A DNA stretch of 56,100 nucleotides, taken from a virus. The stretch is taken from positions 1-56,100 of IMG/VR virus record IMGVR_UViG_3300032397_000015; one strand, written 5' to 3'. This document shows, piece by piece, positions 25,490 to 33,768 of the stretch (position 1 is its first letter; each line of letters starts with the position of its first letter). Position numbers and translations under genes: made by a program. Below the pieces are notes generated by a model, which did no database searches, was not told the origin of the DNA, and saw only the letters and a program-made list of their open reading frames with translations.

Positions 25490-25505
25490 GGCATAAGAGC
25501 TTTGA
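25490..25505 (+). promoter_or_regulatory. GGCATAAG element, copy 3 (candidate phage promoter)
   Basis: GGCATAAGAGCTTTGA, preceded by AATCCCA, lies 49 bases upstream of the plus-strand start at 25555. It keeps GGCATAAG and TTTGA at the same spacing as copies 1 and 2. Confidence 0.65.
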
Positions 25506-25554
25506 AAGGAAAGCATACCGTTTTCCTGTGCGCGCGCAAAAAGGGAGAATCGAC

Positions 25555-25854
25555 ATGTCCACCGAGATCAAGGATACCGAGAAGAAGTCCGCGAAGGCCG
25601 AGAAGCGTGAGGCGGGGATGCTTCGCCGCGGGTACGAGTGGCTGGGCGACCAGGCCAACGAGCACCGCGGCATCGCCACCGGCGCTGCCGTCGTGGGCGG
25701 CATCGCGGCGGAGAAGTTCGTGGTGACGCCGGGCATCAAGAAGCTCGTGAGCCTCGTCGCCAAGAAGAAGGCGACCGATGCCACCGGGCAGGCGGCGAAG
25801 AACGCGATCGGCGGGGGCCTCTCCTCCCTCGGCCGCGGTCTCAAGCTGCGCTAG
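25555..25854 (+). CDS. Small Lys/Gly-rich protein
   Basis: 99 residues; I take the ATG at 25555 behind AGGGAGA, not the GTG further up. The N-terminus is highly charged (STEIKDTEKKSAKAEKRE). The centre has a Gly/Ala hydrophobic patch (GIATGAAVVGGIAAEKFV) that could touch a membrane. The C-terminus is basic and Gly-rich (NAIGGGLSSLGRGLKLR). It is alone on its transcript, between a GGCATAAG element and a strong terminator, so it is a monocistronic gene that may be highly expressed. Function is unknown; a DNA-binding or host-directed role is possible. Confidence 0.75.
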   Translation: MSTEIKDTEKKSAKAEKREAGMLRRGYEWLGDQANEHRGIATGAAVVGGIAAEKFVVTPGIKKLVSLVAKKKATDATGQAAKNAIGGGLSSLGRGLKLR

Positions 25855-25872
25855 GCCAGGCAGCGGCCTGGC

Positions 25873-25905
25873 GCCGGAGGGGGTTACTCCCCTCCGGCTG
25901 TTTTT
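25873..25905 (+). terminator. Strong rho-independent terminator
   Basis: GCCGGAGGGG (25873-25882), loop GTTACT, and CCCCTCCGGC (25889-25898) form a perfect 10-bp stem followed by TGTTTTT. It ends the single-gene transcript of the 25555-25854 gene. A second hairpin without a T tract (GCCAGGC/GCCTGGC) precedes it at about 25855-25872. Confidence 0.92.
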
Positions 25906-25910
25906 AGCTA

Positions 25911-26213
25911 TCAGACCAGCGTCGAGAAATCGGCGGTGATTAGAGCCGGCACGGTGATCTCCTTGCGGAGGTTGATGATCGGTATCTCGAGTAGGACGAC
26001 GGCGCCCTGGATCAGCTGAATCGAAAATGCGCCGTCATCATCGGTGAGCGCTTCGATGACCGTGGACGCAATCCCTGCGCCGCCTGCCAGCTGTCCGCCC
26101 TGGTCGCCCTGGGTTGACCTGATCGTCGCAGATATCGGAAGCCCTGCCGCAACAGCAGATCCGTCCAGCATGCAGATGGTCCCGGTGATCGAACAGACAG
26201 CAGGAGCTGGCAT
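25911..26213 (-). CDS. Small beta-domain virion protein
   Basis: 100 residues; the ATG overlaps the preceding stop. Short beta strands with an internal GAFSIQLIQGAVVLLEIP segment resemble a carboxypeptidase-regulatory-like or Ig-type repeat, as also seen in the 205-residue protein at 27023. It is the last gene of the tail/fibre operon, before the convergent terminator. A decoration or baseplate-accessory role is inferred. Confidence 0.6.
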   Translation of the reverse strand: MPAPAVCSITGTICMLDGSAVAAGLPISATIRSTQGDQGGQLAGGAGIASTVIEALTDDDGAFSIQLIQGAVVLLEIPIINLRKEITVPALITADFSTLV

Positions 26214-26518
26214 CAGTTGTCTTCCTTCTTCTTGCGAGAGTCTTCCATTAGCCGCTCAGCCAACCGGAAGGCGAGATGACAGTAGAGCCCCACGACCAGG
26301 GAAAGCGAGCTCGAGACGATCAGGATGACCTCCTCGGGGACCGTCCCAGTGATCTGCCAGACCCCGGTCGCGCAGATCCAGATCAGCAGAATAATGCAGG
26401 CGCAGATGCCCAGGCTGATCGGATTGCTCCGCTTGACCCACGACCGATAGAACCTGAGTAGGATAGGTATCCATGTCAGGATTCCCAATCCCGCTACCAC
26501 CAGATACGCCGACAGCAT
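26213..26518 (-). CDS. Small membrane protein, three hydrophobic segments
   Basis: 101 residues with likely membrane helices at about 4-22 (AYLVVAGLGILTWIPILL), 34-55 (ISLGICACIILLIWICATGV) and 62-85 (VILIVSSSLSLVVGLYCHLA), and a Lys-rich C-terminus (KKKEDN). This topology is common among phage holins and antiholins. It sits in a cluster of three tiny membrane genes after the fibres, away from the lysis genes near 18 kb. Confidence 0.7.
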   Translation of the reverse strand: MLSAYLVVAGLGILTWIPILLRFYRSWVKRSNPISLGICACIILLIWICATGVWQITGTVPEEVILIVSSSLSLVVGLYCHLAFRLAERLMEDSRKKKEDN

Positions 26519-26524
26519 TCGCCC

Positions 26525-26788
26525 CTACTTCGCAGCCCGTGTCTTGGTCGGCGGGTACCAGGAGATCCGCTTCTCGCGGTTCGTCTTGGCAGCCTCCATC
26601 GGGATAACGCCGAAGCGCATGCTGTGCGTCCGCTCTGCTACCCGGCCAATCTCTGGCAACGCCTTCGAGGCAACGTCTTCGGTCTCCTGGGTGCGTCTCC
26701 TGCCACGCCTGGAGGCCATGACCAGCCCGACTACCATGGCGGCCATGAAGACGGACCAGACGACGAACGAGAAGGTGCTGGCGTCCAT
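26525..26788 (-). CDS. Small single-pass membrane protein
   Basis: 87 residues. One N-terminal membrane segment (about 6-24, FSFVVWSVFMAAMVVGLVM) is followed by a strongly basic region (SRRGRRRTQETED) and a soluble tail ending PPTKTRAAK. By the positive-inside rule the C-terminal part should be cytoplasmic. It neighbours two other tiny membrane proteins; function is unknown. Confidence 0.7.
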   Translation of the reverse strand: MDASTFSFVVWSVFMAAMVVGLVMASRRGRRRTQETEDVASKALPEIGRVAERTHSMRFGVIPMEAAKTNREKRISWYPPTKTRAAK

Positions 26789-26790
26789 GA

Positions 26791-27003
26791 CTACTCCCTG
26801 TCGGAAATGACCGGATGAGGACCGGTGCCCCGGCTGTCTCGGTACTCAATAGCCTTGGCGATGATGGTCATGGCCTGCATCAGCGAGGCCAGGAGCTCGC
26901 TCTGCCGGTCCAGGCGGCGCTCCAGGCGGAGCATGAACCACATGGCCACGAACACGGGAAACCCGAATTCGCGCAGCAGCCCTGTGATCTGGTTAAACGC
27001 CAC
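26791..27003 (-). CDS. YvrJ/BhlA-like small membrane protein (holin candidate)
   Basis: 70 residues from a GTG start. One membrane segment near the N-terminus (FGFPVFVAMWFMLRLE) continues into a charged helix (RRLDRQSELLASLMQAMT). That is the arrangement of YvrJ and BhlA/UviB-type bacteriocin or holin-like proteins. It may be a secondary holin or a holin-like regulator; the assignment is by pattern only. Confidence 0.6.
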   Translation of the reverse strand: MAFNQITGLLREFGFPVFVAMWFMLRLERRLDRQSELLASLMQAMTIIAKAIEYRDSRGTGPHPVISDRE

Positions 27004-27022
27004 GTAGCCAGGCTATCACGAC

Positions 27023-27640
27023 CTAGAGGTCCGTGAACAACACTGAGCTCTGGTTAGGAATCGTGACCTTGCGGTCGTATCCCACTGTGTCGATCTCTAG
27101 ACGGAAGATCCCACCGCGAACCAACGGCAGGTCAAAGTCGCCGGTCACGTTCGTGTAGGCGCGGGACACCCGCCCGGACTCCACGGCCCGGCCCGACCCG
27201 CCGTTGTAGACCGGCATCAGGGTGGCCTCGACCAGGACGTTGGGGATGGGCTCGCCCTGCGCCGATACAACGGTTCCCTGTACCGAGCAAAGCGTCATCT
27301 CGCCGGCTGCGGCCATCGGTCCAAAGACCAGGTCGCGATACTCCAACCGCGGCGTGGCGACGTTGGTCAGCTTGGCCACGTAGTCCTTCGACTGCGCGAG
27401 CAGGTCGAAGGACTGGTCGAAGTCGAAGTGGTAGCGCCCCGGCAGGTTGACCGAGTCCGTCTGCGTCATCGCGTTCTCGACGATGGTCGTCTGCCAGATG
27501 CCATCCGACACCTGAAACCACTTCCCGTCGGACAGGCGCTTGATGGCCGCCGTCGGCGACTGGCTGATGACGCCCGCCCCAGACGCGATGATGTCAAGGC
27601 TGAGGCGAGCGACGGAAGCAAGGGGGTAGCGGCTAATCAC
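27023..27640 (-). CDS. Virion protein with regulatory-like beta domain
   Basis: 205 residues from a GTG. The N-terminal half contains DGKWFQVSDGIWQTT and ...NLPGRYHFDFDQSFDLL, a beta layout common in fibre-associated proteins. The C-terminal half (about 110-205) resembles a carboxypeptidase-regulatory-like fold (CSVQGTVVSAQGEPIPNVLV, TNVTGDFDLPLVRGGIFRLE). It follows the large fibre gene and probably attaches to it or to the baseplate. Confidence 0.65.
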   Translation of the reverse strand: MISRYPLASVARLSLDIIASGAGVISQSPTAAIKRLSDGKWFQVSDGIWQTTIVENAMTQTDSVNLPGRYHFDFDQSFDLLAQSKDYVAKLTNVATPRLEYRDLVFGPMAAAGEMTLCSVQGTVVSAQGEPIPNVLVEATLMPVYNGGSGRAVESGRVSRAYTNVTGDFDLPLVRGGIFRLEIDTVGYDRKVTIPNQSSVLFTDL

Positions 27641-27659
27641 TGGTTGGCTCCTGCGTGAA

Positions 27660-30600
27660 TCACGGGTCGGTGAAGGTGAGGAGTACGCCGTGGATTCGGT
27701 TCAAGCCGCTAACGACCAGGTACCTGAGTAGCAGATAGGTCGTGTTTGTTATCAGCGTGTTGACCGTAAGCGTCTGCGACTCAATCGCGCTGCCGGTGCC
27801 GTCTGCGGTGCCGGCGACAACAGGGGAGCCGGCGCCGCCAGTCGTATAGGTTACTTCCGTTACACTCGGGGTCACGGAGTTGACCGACTGCGGGCTATAG
27901 AAGAACTGGGCCGTCTTTAGGTATTTACCCGCCTCCAGTGGAACGTTGGCTACGAGGTGTCCGGCCGCACCGGCGTTGCCGTAACCGCCCTGAGTCGCAT
28001 AGCTCATAGCCGACGACTCGCCGACAAAATCCCAGGCGCCGACGTATACGTACCTGTCTCCGTGCTTGTAGCGACCGGTTCCGCTGACGGTGACGTGCTG
28101 GTTGACCGACGCCGTCAGACCAGCCTGAGCAGTGATCAGGTCGAGCGCATCGACGGTGTCAAGGAACGCCTCAAACCTGTTAGCAGCAACGCCCGTTGCG
28201 CCAAGTGCGCGAGTCGTGCCGTCGGTCAGGATGTTCGCGCCCATCGTGAGCGCGCCTGTCATCGTGTCGCCCGCTACCTTCACGCGGGCATCGCCAGCGG
28301 CGAACACAAGCGGACCCGTCATCGTATCGCCACCGACCTTCACGCGCTCGTTGACGGCGTCAGTGATGGTGTCGGTCGAGACGCCGTCGAACTCCTTGTG
28401 GGTGGCGCTCGACAGCTTGATGCCGTCGTCTGTGATGGTCGAGGCGCGAGTGTTGTCGTCCTCGAACTCGAGCTGACCCAGCCCCTCAGGCTGGCGCAGG
28501 CGGCGACCGACGTTGCTGATCAGAAATGCCAGCGAGCCCGCTGAGCCGCTGACGCGACCCTCGCAGCTCGACATGAACACTGGGGTGGTGCGGGTGCCGG
28601 CGAGCTCGTAGATCACTTTGGTTGAATCGGCGGCGTCGCTGCTGCAACCAATGAGGTGAACATTTTGAGAGTCATCGGAGATGCTCAGCTTGCCCTTGCC
28701 GTCGGCAAATTTGGCCGAGCGGATGACAGCACCGGAGGAACGCAGCAGGCTCAGAGACGCGTCCGCGGCCGTGTTGACGACCTTGGTCAGGTCTAGCCCG
28801 TCGACCATGATCTCCAAGCAGTCGCTGACGGAAATGCTGGCAGTCGATGGGCCGATCAGCTTGACGCCGCGAATCACGGGGCGGTTGAGATCTCCCAGGG
28901 AGACAAGCGGCGAGGTATCCGCGCTGGTGCGGGCGATGGTCAGATTCTCGAACCGCACGCCAGACGCATATAGCCGTGCCGTGCCGGCAACCGGCGCCCC
29001 AGCCGCGCTGTTCTCTACGAGAACCCGAGCGAGCCCGGTCGATGGATGCCATCCCAGGTTGCGCAGGACCACGTGCTCGCCGCTGCTCAGTGCGATGACG
29101 TCGCCGGGGCGGGCCAGGTCCAGGGCGATGTTGGCGGTGTCCGTCAAAACACCGCCCGATGCCGTGACCGCGAACCCGGCCGCAGCTGTTCCACGAACAC
29201 TGGCACCGATTGCGGCGGCCCCCGTGAAGTCGGCAACGATGACTGCCGCCCCCTCTCCGCGAACGGATGCGCCACCGCCCAGGAGCTCCACGAATCCAGT
29301 GACGTGGTGGATGCCTGCCCGCAGGACGACCTCTCCACCGCCCAGGCGAATGGTCTGGGCGATGGCTTCGGCGTAGCTTCCGAACCCCTGGAAGTCGCCG
29401 TTTTGCCCGACGACGATTGGGTAGTTCATCTTCTTGGGACGGGTGTTAAACACCTCGAACCGCTTACCGTGACCATCGATCGTGGCTGATGCCGCCGCCG
29501 GGACCGACCAGGTACCCAGGTACAAGTCCTTGGGGTGGCGCATCGTGGCGCCGGCGGCGCCTAGCGCAAGGGGGGCGAACTTGGCGTCGCTGCCCATCAG
29601 GTAGGTTGCCGCAAATTCGCCAAGCGGCCCCCGTCGCAGGGACAGGTCGTTGAATGAGTCGCTCGTTCCAGATGAGTTGAAGGCTCCGGTTGCCGCCTGC
29701 AACGGCTGTGGCACGCGCCCACTCTTGAGGAGCGGGGTGGCCAAGGTCAGCGAGTAGAAATTGGTCTCGGCCGGCGCCGAGCTGCTGGTCTTGAAGGCGA
29801 CGCAGATCTGTCCCGCCTCTCCAACATCAGCTGCCAGGCCGACGATGCCGTGCGTCGAGAGGCCGGCATCCAAGCGCACTAGCTGCGGCTGGACGTTGAG
29901 AAGCTTGAATCCCAGCTCACGCCCGAACCCCTTCTCATAGGCCAGCAGGTAGTCGGGCCGGGTTCCAGCCGACAGACCGGCGGTGAATACGTAGGTCTCG
30001 TCGTGCGGAGTGACGACCACGGCCGGTGTACGAACGTTAAGAAATGCAGTACCGACGGCTCCGGTGCCGACGGTTCCAGCAAGGCCGACTGGGCCGGTGT
30101 TGCCGGAATCGATGGCGACGTCGGCTGCTGCAAAGACCAGGTCCTGGTTGACCGTGTTGCCAGCCGCATCGATGGTGGCAACAACGAGATCGCCGAACTC
30201 GTTCGTCCCGGTGCCGCGAATATGGGCGACCGTGATCGTGCCATGGCTGTCGACGCCGATGCTGGGCCAGGTGTCGTTGGCTGCAGTGTCGGAGCCGTTG
30301 ACGATGCGGGGCGCGATGTCAGCCAGCCCGAAGCCTGCGCCCGCGGTGACCTTGCGGCGGGTATAGTAGACCTGCTGATGCGGGCCGCCCTCGGTGTGCT
30401 CGAAGACGACGTGCAGGTTCTCGTTGTGGTCCAAGACTGCGCGGGCATGTGAGATCTGTCCCGGCAGCGTCTCGAGCGTAAAGGGGGCGTCGACCAGGGC
30501 TCCGCTCGCCGCATCGAAGCTGACCAGCCGCAGGTTGATGCCATCAACGTACAGCAGCAGGACAGCCGAGTCGGATGCTCGCTGTCCCGGCAAGACGGTT

Positions 30601-31463
30601 GACGTCATGACGCCGCCGGACAGCAACGTCGCTAGCGGGAACCCGCCGCCGGTTGGGCCTCCGAGGATCTTCAGCGCGAAGGCATCGCCCCAGGCAAACC
30701 ACTGTTGGTTCACGCTGCCGCCGCGACGGGCAAAGTAGGCGGGGCGTGTGACCCCAACGCCGCTGTCCAAGATCGACACGCCCGAGCCTCCGATGGCCGC
30801 GCCGATGATCTGCTTGACCTCGGGCGTGACGGCGTCGACCTGCCGCAGGACGATATGATCGTTGCGATCGAAAGAGGTGCTTGGGCGAACCGGGGCCTGG
30901 TCCAGCGACCGACCGGTATTTGACGCTCCGGCCGGCAGCGGGCGACGCTTGCCGGAAGGGTCGACAACTAGTCCACGGTAGGCCGACATCGACGTAACAA
31001 CACCGGCGACATCGCGCTGGTCAGCAATGCCGAGATCGACCTCGCCGCCCACATCGGAATCAGTCTCCAGCGCCGAGGCGACATTGACGCTTTCGGAGTT
31101 GGTCCAGCGACCGTTCGTCTTGTAGGCGACCACGACGCTGGCCGCTGCCAGGCCGGCGTCGGCGGTGACGGAGAATGAGATGCCGCTGTCTGGGTCATCG
31201 TCGGGAATGGCGGCCAGCAGGAACCAGGGCTCGGCTGAGGTCGGGACCGCGATACCCGTGGCGGGCGCCAGGCCGGTCGCAACGATGCCACGCTGCAAAA
31301 TGGTAGCGGGAGCTACCGTAACAACAACGGAGTCATCGGAGGTCTCTCCGCCGCTCAAGTAGCCGTCGCGCCCCATCAGCAGGCTGGTCAGCCCTTGGAA
31401 GGTTGCGCCTGTATAGGGCGAGCGAAAGGATACGGTTTTGGTGGCGGCGACGGTGACGGCCAT
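27660..31463 (-). CDS. Large tail fibre / tailspike protein
   Basis: 1267 residues, ATG at 31463. After an N-terminal attachment domain and a beta-propeller-like middle (GENLHVVFEHTEGG-like strands), residues about 685-1010 look like a pectate-lyase-type right-handed beta-helix. It opens with a GSYAEAIAQTIRLGGGEVVL segment and runs through repeated short strands. Two 'TMTG' fibre repeats follow (VKVGGDTMTGPL, VKVAGDTMTGAL, about 1080-1115), then a C-terminal receptor-binding region. It probably binds, and perhaps cleaves, a surface polysaccharide. No catalytic pair could be assigned. Confidence 0.8.
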   Translation of the reverse strand: MAVTVAATKTVSFRSPYTGATFQGLTSLLMGRDGYLSGGETSDDSVVVTVAPATILQRGIVATGLAPATGIAVPTSAEPWFLLAAIPDDDPDSGISFSVTADAGLAAASVVVAYKTNGRWTNSESVNVASALETDSDVGGEVDLGIADQRDVAGVVTSMSAYRGLVVDPSGKRRPLPAGASNTGRSLDQAPVRPSTSFDRNDHIVLRQVDAVTPEVKQIIGAAIGGSGVSILDSGVGVTRPAYFARRGGSVNQQWFAWGDAFALKILGGPTGGGFPLATLLSGGVMTSTVLPGQRASDSAVLLLYVDGINLRLVSFDAASGALVDAPFTLETLPGQISHARAVLDHNENLHVVFEHTEGGPHQQVYYTRRKVTAGAGFGLADIAPRIVNGSDTAANDTWPSIGVDSHGTITVAHIRGTGTNEFGDLVVATIDAAGNTVNQDLVFAAADVAIDSGNTGPVGLAGTVGTGAVGTAFLNVRTPAVVVTPHDETYVFTAGLSAGTRPDYLLAYEKGFGRELGFKLLNVQPQLVRLDAGLSTHGIVGLAADVGEAGQICVAFKTSSSAPAETNFYSLTLATPLLKSGRVPQPLQAATGAFNSSGTSDSFNDLSLRRGPLGEFAATYLMGSDAKFAPLALGAAGATMRHPKDLYLGTWSVPAAASATIDGHGKRFEVFNTRPKKMNYPIVVGQNGDFQGFGSYAEAIAQTIRLGGGEVVLRAGIHHVTGFVELLGGGASVRGEGAAVIVADFTGAAAIGASVRGTAAAGFAVTASGGVLTDTANIALDLARPGDVIALSSGEHVVLRNLGWHPSTGLARVLVENSAAGAPVAGTARLYASGVRFENLTIARTSADTSPLVSLGDLNRPVIRGVKLIGPSTASISVSDCLEIMVDGLDLTKVVNTAADASLSLLRSSGAVIRSAKFADGKGKLSISDDSQNVHLIGCSSDAADSTKVIYELAGTRTTPVFMSSCEGRVSGSAGSLAFLISNVGRRLRQPEGLGQLEFEDDNTRASTITDDGIKLSSATHKEFDGVSTDTITDAVNERVKVGGDTMTGPLVFAAGDARVKVAGDTMTGALTMGANILTDGTTRALGATGVAANRFEAFLDTVDALDLITAQAGLTASVNQHVTVSGTGRYKHGDRYVYVGAWDFVGESSAMSYATQGGYGNAGAAGHLVANVPLEAGKYLKTAQFFYSPQSVNSVTPSVTEVTYTTGGAGSPVVAGTADGTGSAIESQTLTVNTLITNTTYLLLRYLVVSGLNRIHGVLLTFTDP

Positions 31464-31465
31464 GA

Positions 31466-33058
31466 CTACCTCCGTACCACGACGCGGATCTCACAGCCGC
31501 CTGCGAGCTGGTCAACTCCAGCAGAATCAGTGAACAGCGCCTCGAGTTGCGGCGAACCGGTGAGGCTGTCAGGATTGGCGTTCAAAAGCGCCAGCGTCAC
31601 CTCCATTTCGGTTGACCTGACGTAGAGCGATGGGACGAGGAATGGTGCGTGCTTGCGATCTCCTGCGATCGGCGCGATCCCAGTGATGGCCAGGCTGGTC
31701 ATGAACTCTCGCCGCACGACCGGCCTGTAGACGACCCCTGAACCAATTACACGACACCAGACATCAACCGACGCTGGATTGGCTCCGAGGTTGTGCACGA
31801 AGCTGGTCGATATTCCGGCGAGCCACCCGGAGTCGACTGACCCGCCCTGTGCAAAATTAGTAGGCGCCAGCAGCGCACCGGTCTCAATGAACCGGCCAAT
31901 GTAGACCCGCCCCTCGACCTTGGGTGGGCGGGCTGTCGCCGACGTGCTTCCGGTCGAGACGACCCCGAAGTTTGGGTGCCAGTTGTCGCGAACGTGCCAT
32001 GGGAAGCCGGTGACAGCGGCCGGGAACACGCCCTTGATCGTCAGGTTGGTTTCTTCTGATCCGCCGACCAGGCCCTCGATCACGTATTCGCCCTGGGCGA
32101 GACCTGACTCCACCACCAGGACGTCACCCGGCTTGACCTTGCCGATGTTGAGCGGAGCTCCAGTGAGAAACTTGGCCGATGGCGAGGTGAAGAGGTTGCC
32201 GCTGGAGGAGCCGTCGCTGGCCGCAACTTCGGGTTGCAGTTTGCGCAAGTCCCTTTGCGCCGGGGTTCCGCCCGCTCCCGCAAACTTGAACAGCGCCGTG
32301 GGCGTGTACCCGGCCTGAACTCGCTCGACATAGACCCACGCGTAATGAGTGGGCGTGACGCCGAGGCCGCTGTAGTCCAGCTCGACATCTTCCCTGAGAC
32401 GGAAAGCGTAGCCGTCGATATTGAACAGGGCCGCGGTGCCAGAATTGAACCTGATCTTGTACGCCCCAACCCCGGTGATGAACGGGCTACCGCCGCCGAC
32501 TACCAGACCCGGCTCCCATCCGCGCAGATGATGAGGCGAGGAGGACTGCTCCAGGCTTCGGCCGAAGCCGCTACCGACCAGCGCGAGCGCGTCGGCTACC
32601 CCGCCGTGCGGGTACCCTTCGACCGACGTGCTGACGGCACCGGAGTGAGGAGATCCTGCCCCGGCGCTGCCAAACGCCGGAATCGGAGTAAACCTACCGC
32701 CATCGACCGGGGCTCCTGCCGCGTACAGCTGGGCGTCGGTGTCGTTCAGTCTGGCCACTGGAGAGCCAAAGCTGCCGGTCCACGCCGACTCGGCCATGTC
32801 CAGGAGGCCGGGGGACGACGACAGGTCCAGTGTGCCGTCGGCATTGATAGAGACGTCCAGGCGAGTGGCAAGGCTGCCCAGGGAGCCGCGGAGGGCGGCC
32901 CAGGTTGGGGTGGCGGATGTCCCGATCAGCGAGTTCGACAGATCCTCGCAGAAGTCGTCGATCGACTCCATGTTCTGGTTGACCGGCGCGTTCCAGCTAT
33001 TCACGAACTCGTAGAGCTCGGGCAGGATCAGGTTCAGGAAGTTCGAGCGAGAGGACAT
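31466..33058 (-). CDS. Tail fibre or fibre-connector protein
   Basis: 530 residues, ATG at 33058. The N-terminus (FLNLILPELYEFVNSWNAPV, then NQNMESIDDFCEDLSNSLIG) is typical of the baseplate-attachment end of proximal fibre proteins. The remainder is Gly/Ser/Ala-rich beta structure (ALVGSGFGRSLEQSS, YVIEGLVGGSEETNLTIKG). It lies two bases upstream of the large fibre gene and may link the baseplate to the distal fibre. Confidence 0.7.
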   Translation of the reverse strand: MSSRSNFLNLILPELYEFVNSWNAPVNQNMESIDDFCEDLSNSLIGTSATPTWAALRGSLGSLATRLDVSINADGTLDLSSSPGLLDMAESAWTGSFGSPVARLNDTDAQLYAAGAPVDGGRFTPIPAFGSAGAGSPHSGAVSTSVEGYPHGGVADALALVGSGFGRSLEQSSSPHHLRGWEPGLVVGGGSPFITGVGAYKIRFNSGTAALFNIDGYAFRLREDVELDYSGLGVTPTHYAWVYVERVQAGYTPTALFKFAGAGGTPAQRDLRKLQPEVAASDGSSSGNLFTSPSAKFLTGAPLNIGKVKPGDVLVVESGLAQGEYVIEGLVGGSEETNLTIKGVFPAAVTGFPWHVRDNWHPNFGVVSTGSTSATARPPKVEGRVYIGRFIETGALLAPTNFAQGGSVDSGWLAGISTSFVHNLGANPASVDVWCRVIGSGVVYRPVVRREFMTSLAITGIAPIAGDRKHAPFLVPSLYVRSTEMEVTLALLNANPDSLTGSPQLEALFTDSAGVDQLAGGCEIRVVVRR

Positions 33059-33070
33059 GCAGCTTCTCCG

Positions 33071-33715
33071 TTAGGTCGAGGCGACCGTGATTGTCCAGGT
33101 GATCGTGATGGTCACGTCCTCGGCGTTGTCGAATGACGCGGACTTGAACGTCCGCGTGGACAGCATAACCTCGTCCGGATCTGGCTGGTCGGGCAGGCTG
33201 AGCGGAACCCTGTTCTTCTGCCTCCTGTCTCCGCCTCCGGTCAGAATGCCGTCGCCGATGATGAGCGACGCCTCATTGATCATCTTGGCGGCCAGCTGGT
33301 AGCTGGTCGGATCGACGCCCACGGAATTGAAGCTGCCAACGAAGCGCATTGAGGTGGCGGTCGGCGTCGTGAACACCGAGATGTCCTGGCGCAAGATCTC
33401 ATGATAAAGGTCGGTTCTGGCCGGCCAGGTAGCGTCTGGAAGCTTAGGGTTGAACAGCTCGGTCGGAGGCGTGCCGCCGTCACCTACTGCCATCCGGAAG
33501 ATGGAGCCAGTAAAGCCGGCGCCATTGGGGCCGATGAGCAGGTCTCGGATGGCTTCGAGGCCGACGTTGACGATGAAGTTCTTGCTGTCGTGGATGAGCT
33601 CCGGATCGGAACCCGCCACCTGGCGCTCGACCTTCACGTGACCAATGAATCCCAGGCCCTCACGGATCGGCTTGATTCGTGGCTCCAGGAATCGCAGGAA
33701 GGGCGGCAAACGCAT
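33071..33715 (-). CDS. Tail/baseplate structural protein
   Basis: 214 residues. Predicted all-beta with the segment GLEAIRDLLIGPNGAGF and then IFRMAVGDGGTPPTELFNP, a pattern seen in fibre-proximal proteins that sit on the baseplate edge. The C-terminus contains DVTITITWTITVAST. It is probably the adaptor between the 796-residue wedge-like protein and the fibres. No enzyme motif. Confidence 0.65.
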   Translation of the reverse strand: MRLPPFLRFLEPRIKPIREGLGFIGHVKVERQVAGSDPELIHDSKNFIVNVGLEAIRDLLIGPNGAGFTGSIFRMAVGDGGTPPTELFNPKLPDATWPARTDLYHEILRQDISVFTTPTATSMRFVGSFNSVGVDPTSYQLAAKMINEASLIIGDGILTGGGDRRQKNRVPLSLPDQPDPDEVMLSTRTFKSASFDNAEDVTITITWTITVAST

Positions 33716-33768
33716 GATTGACCTCGGATTCTAGTCGTACGCCTGCCGCACCGTCAATGAAACCCCCA

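Noticed and set aside
27660-33058. Diversity-generating retroelement acting on the fibre genes
   Set aside because: No reverse transcriptase gene or template/variable repeat pair could be seen in the window.
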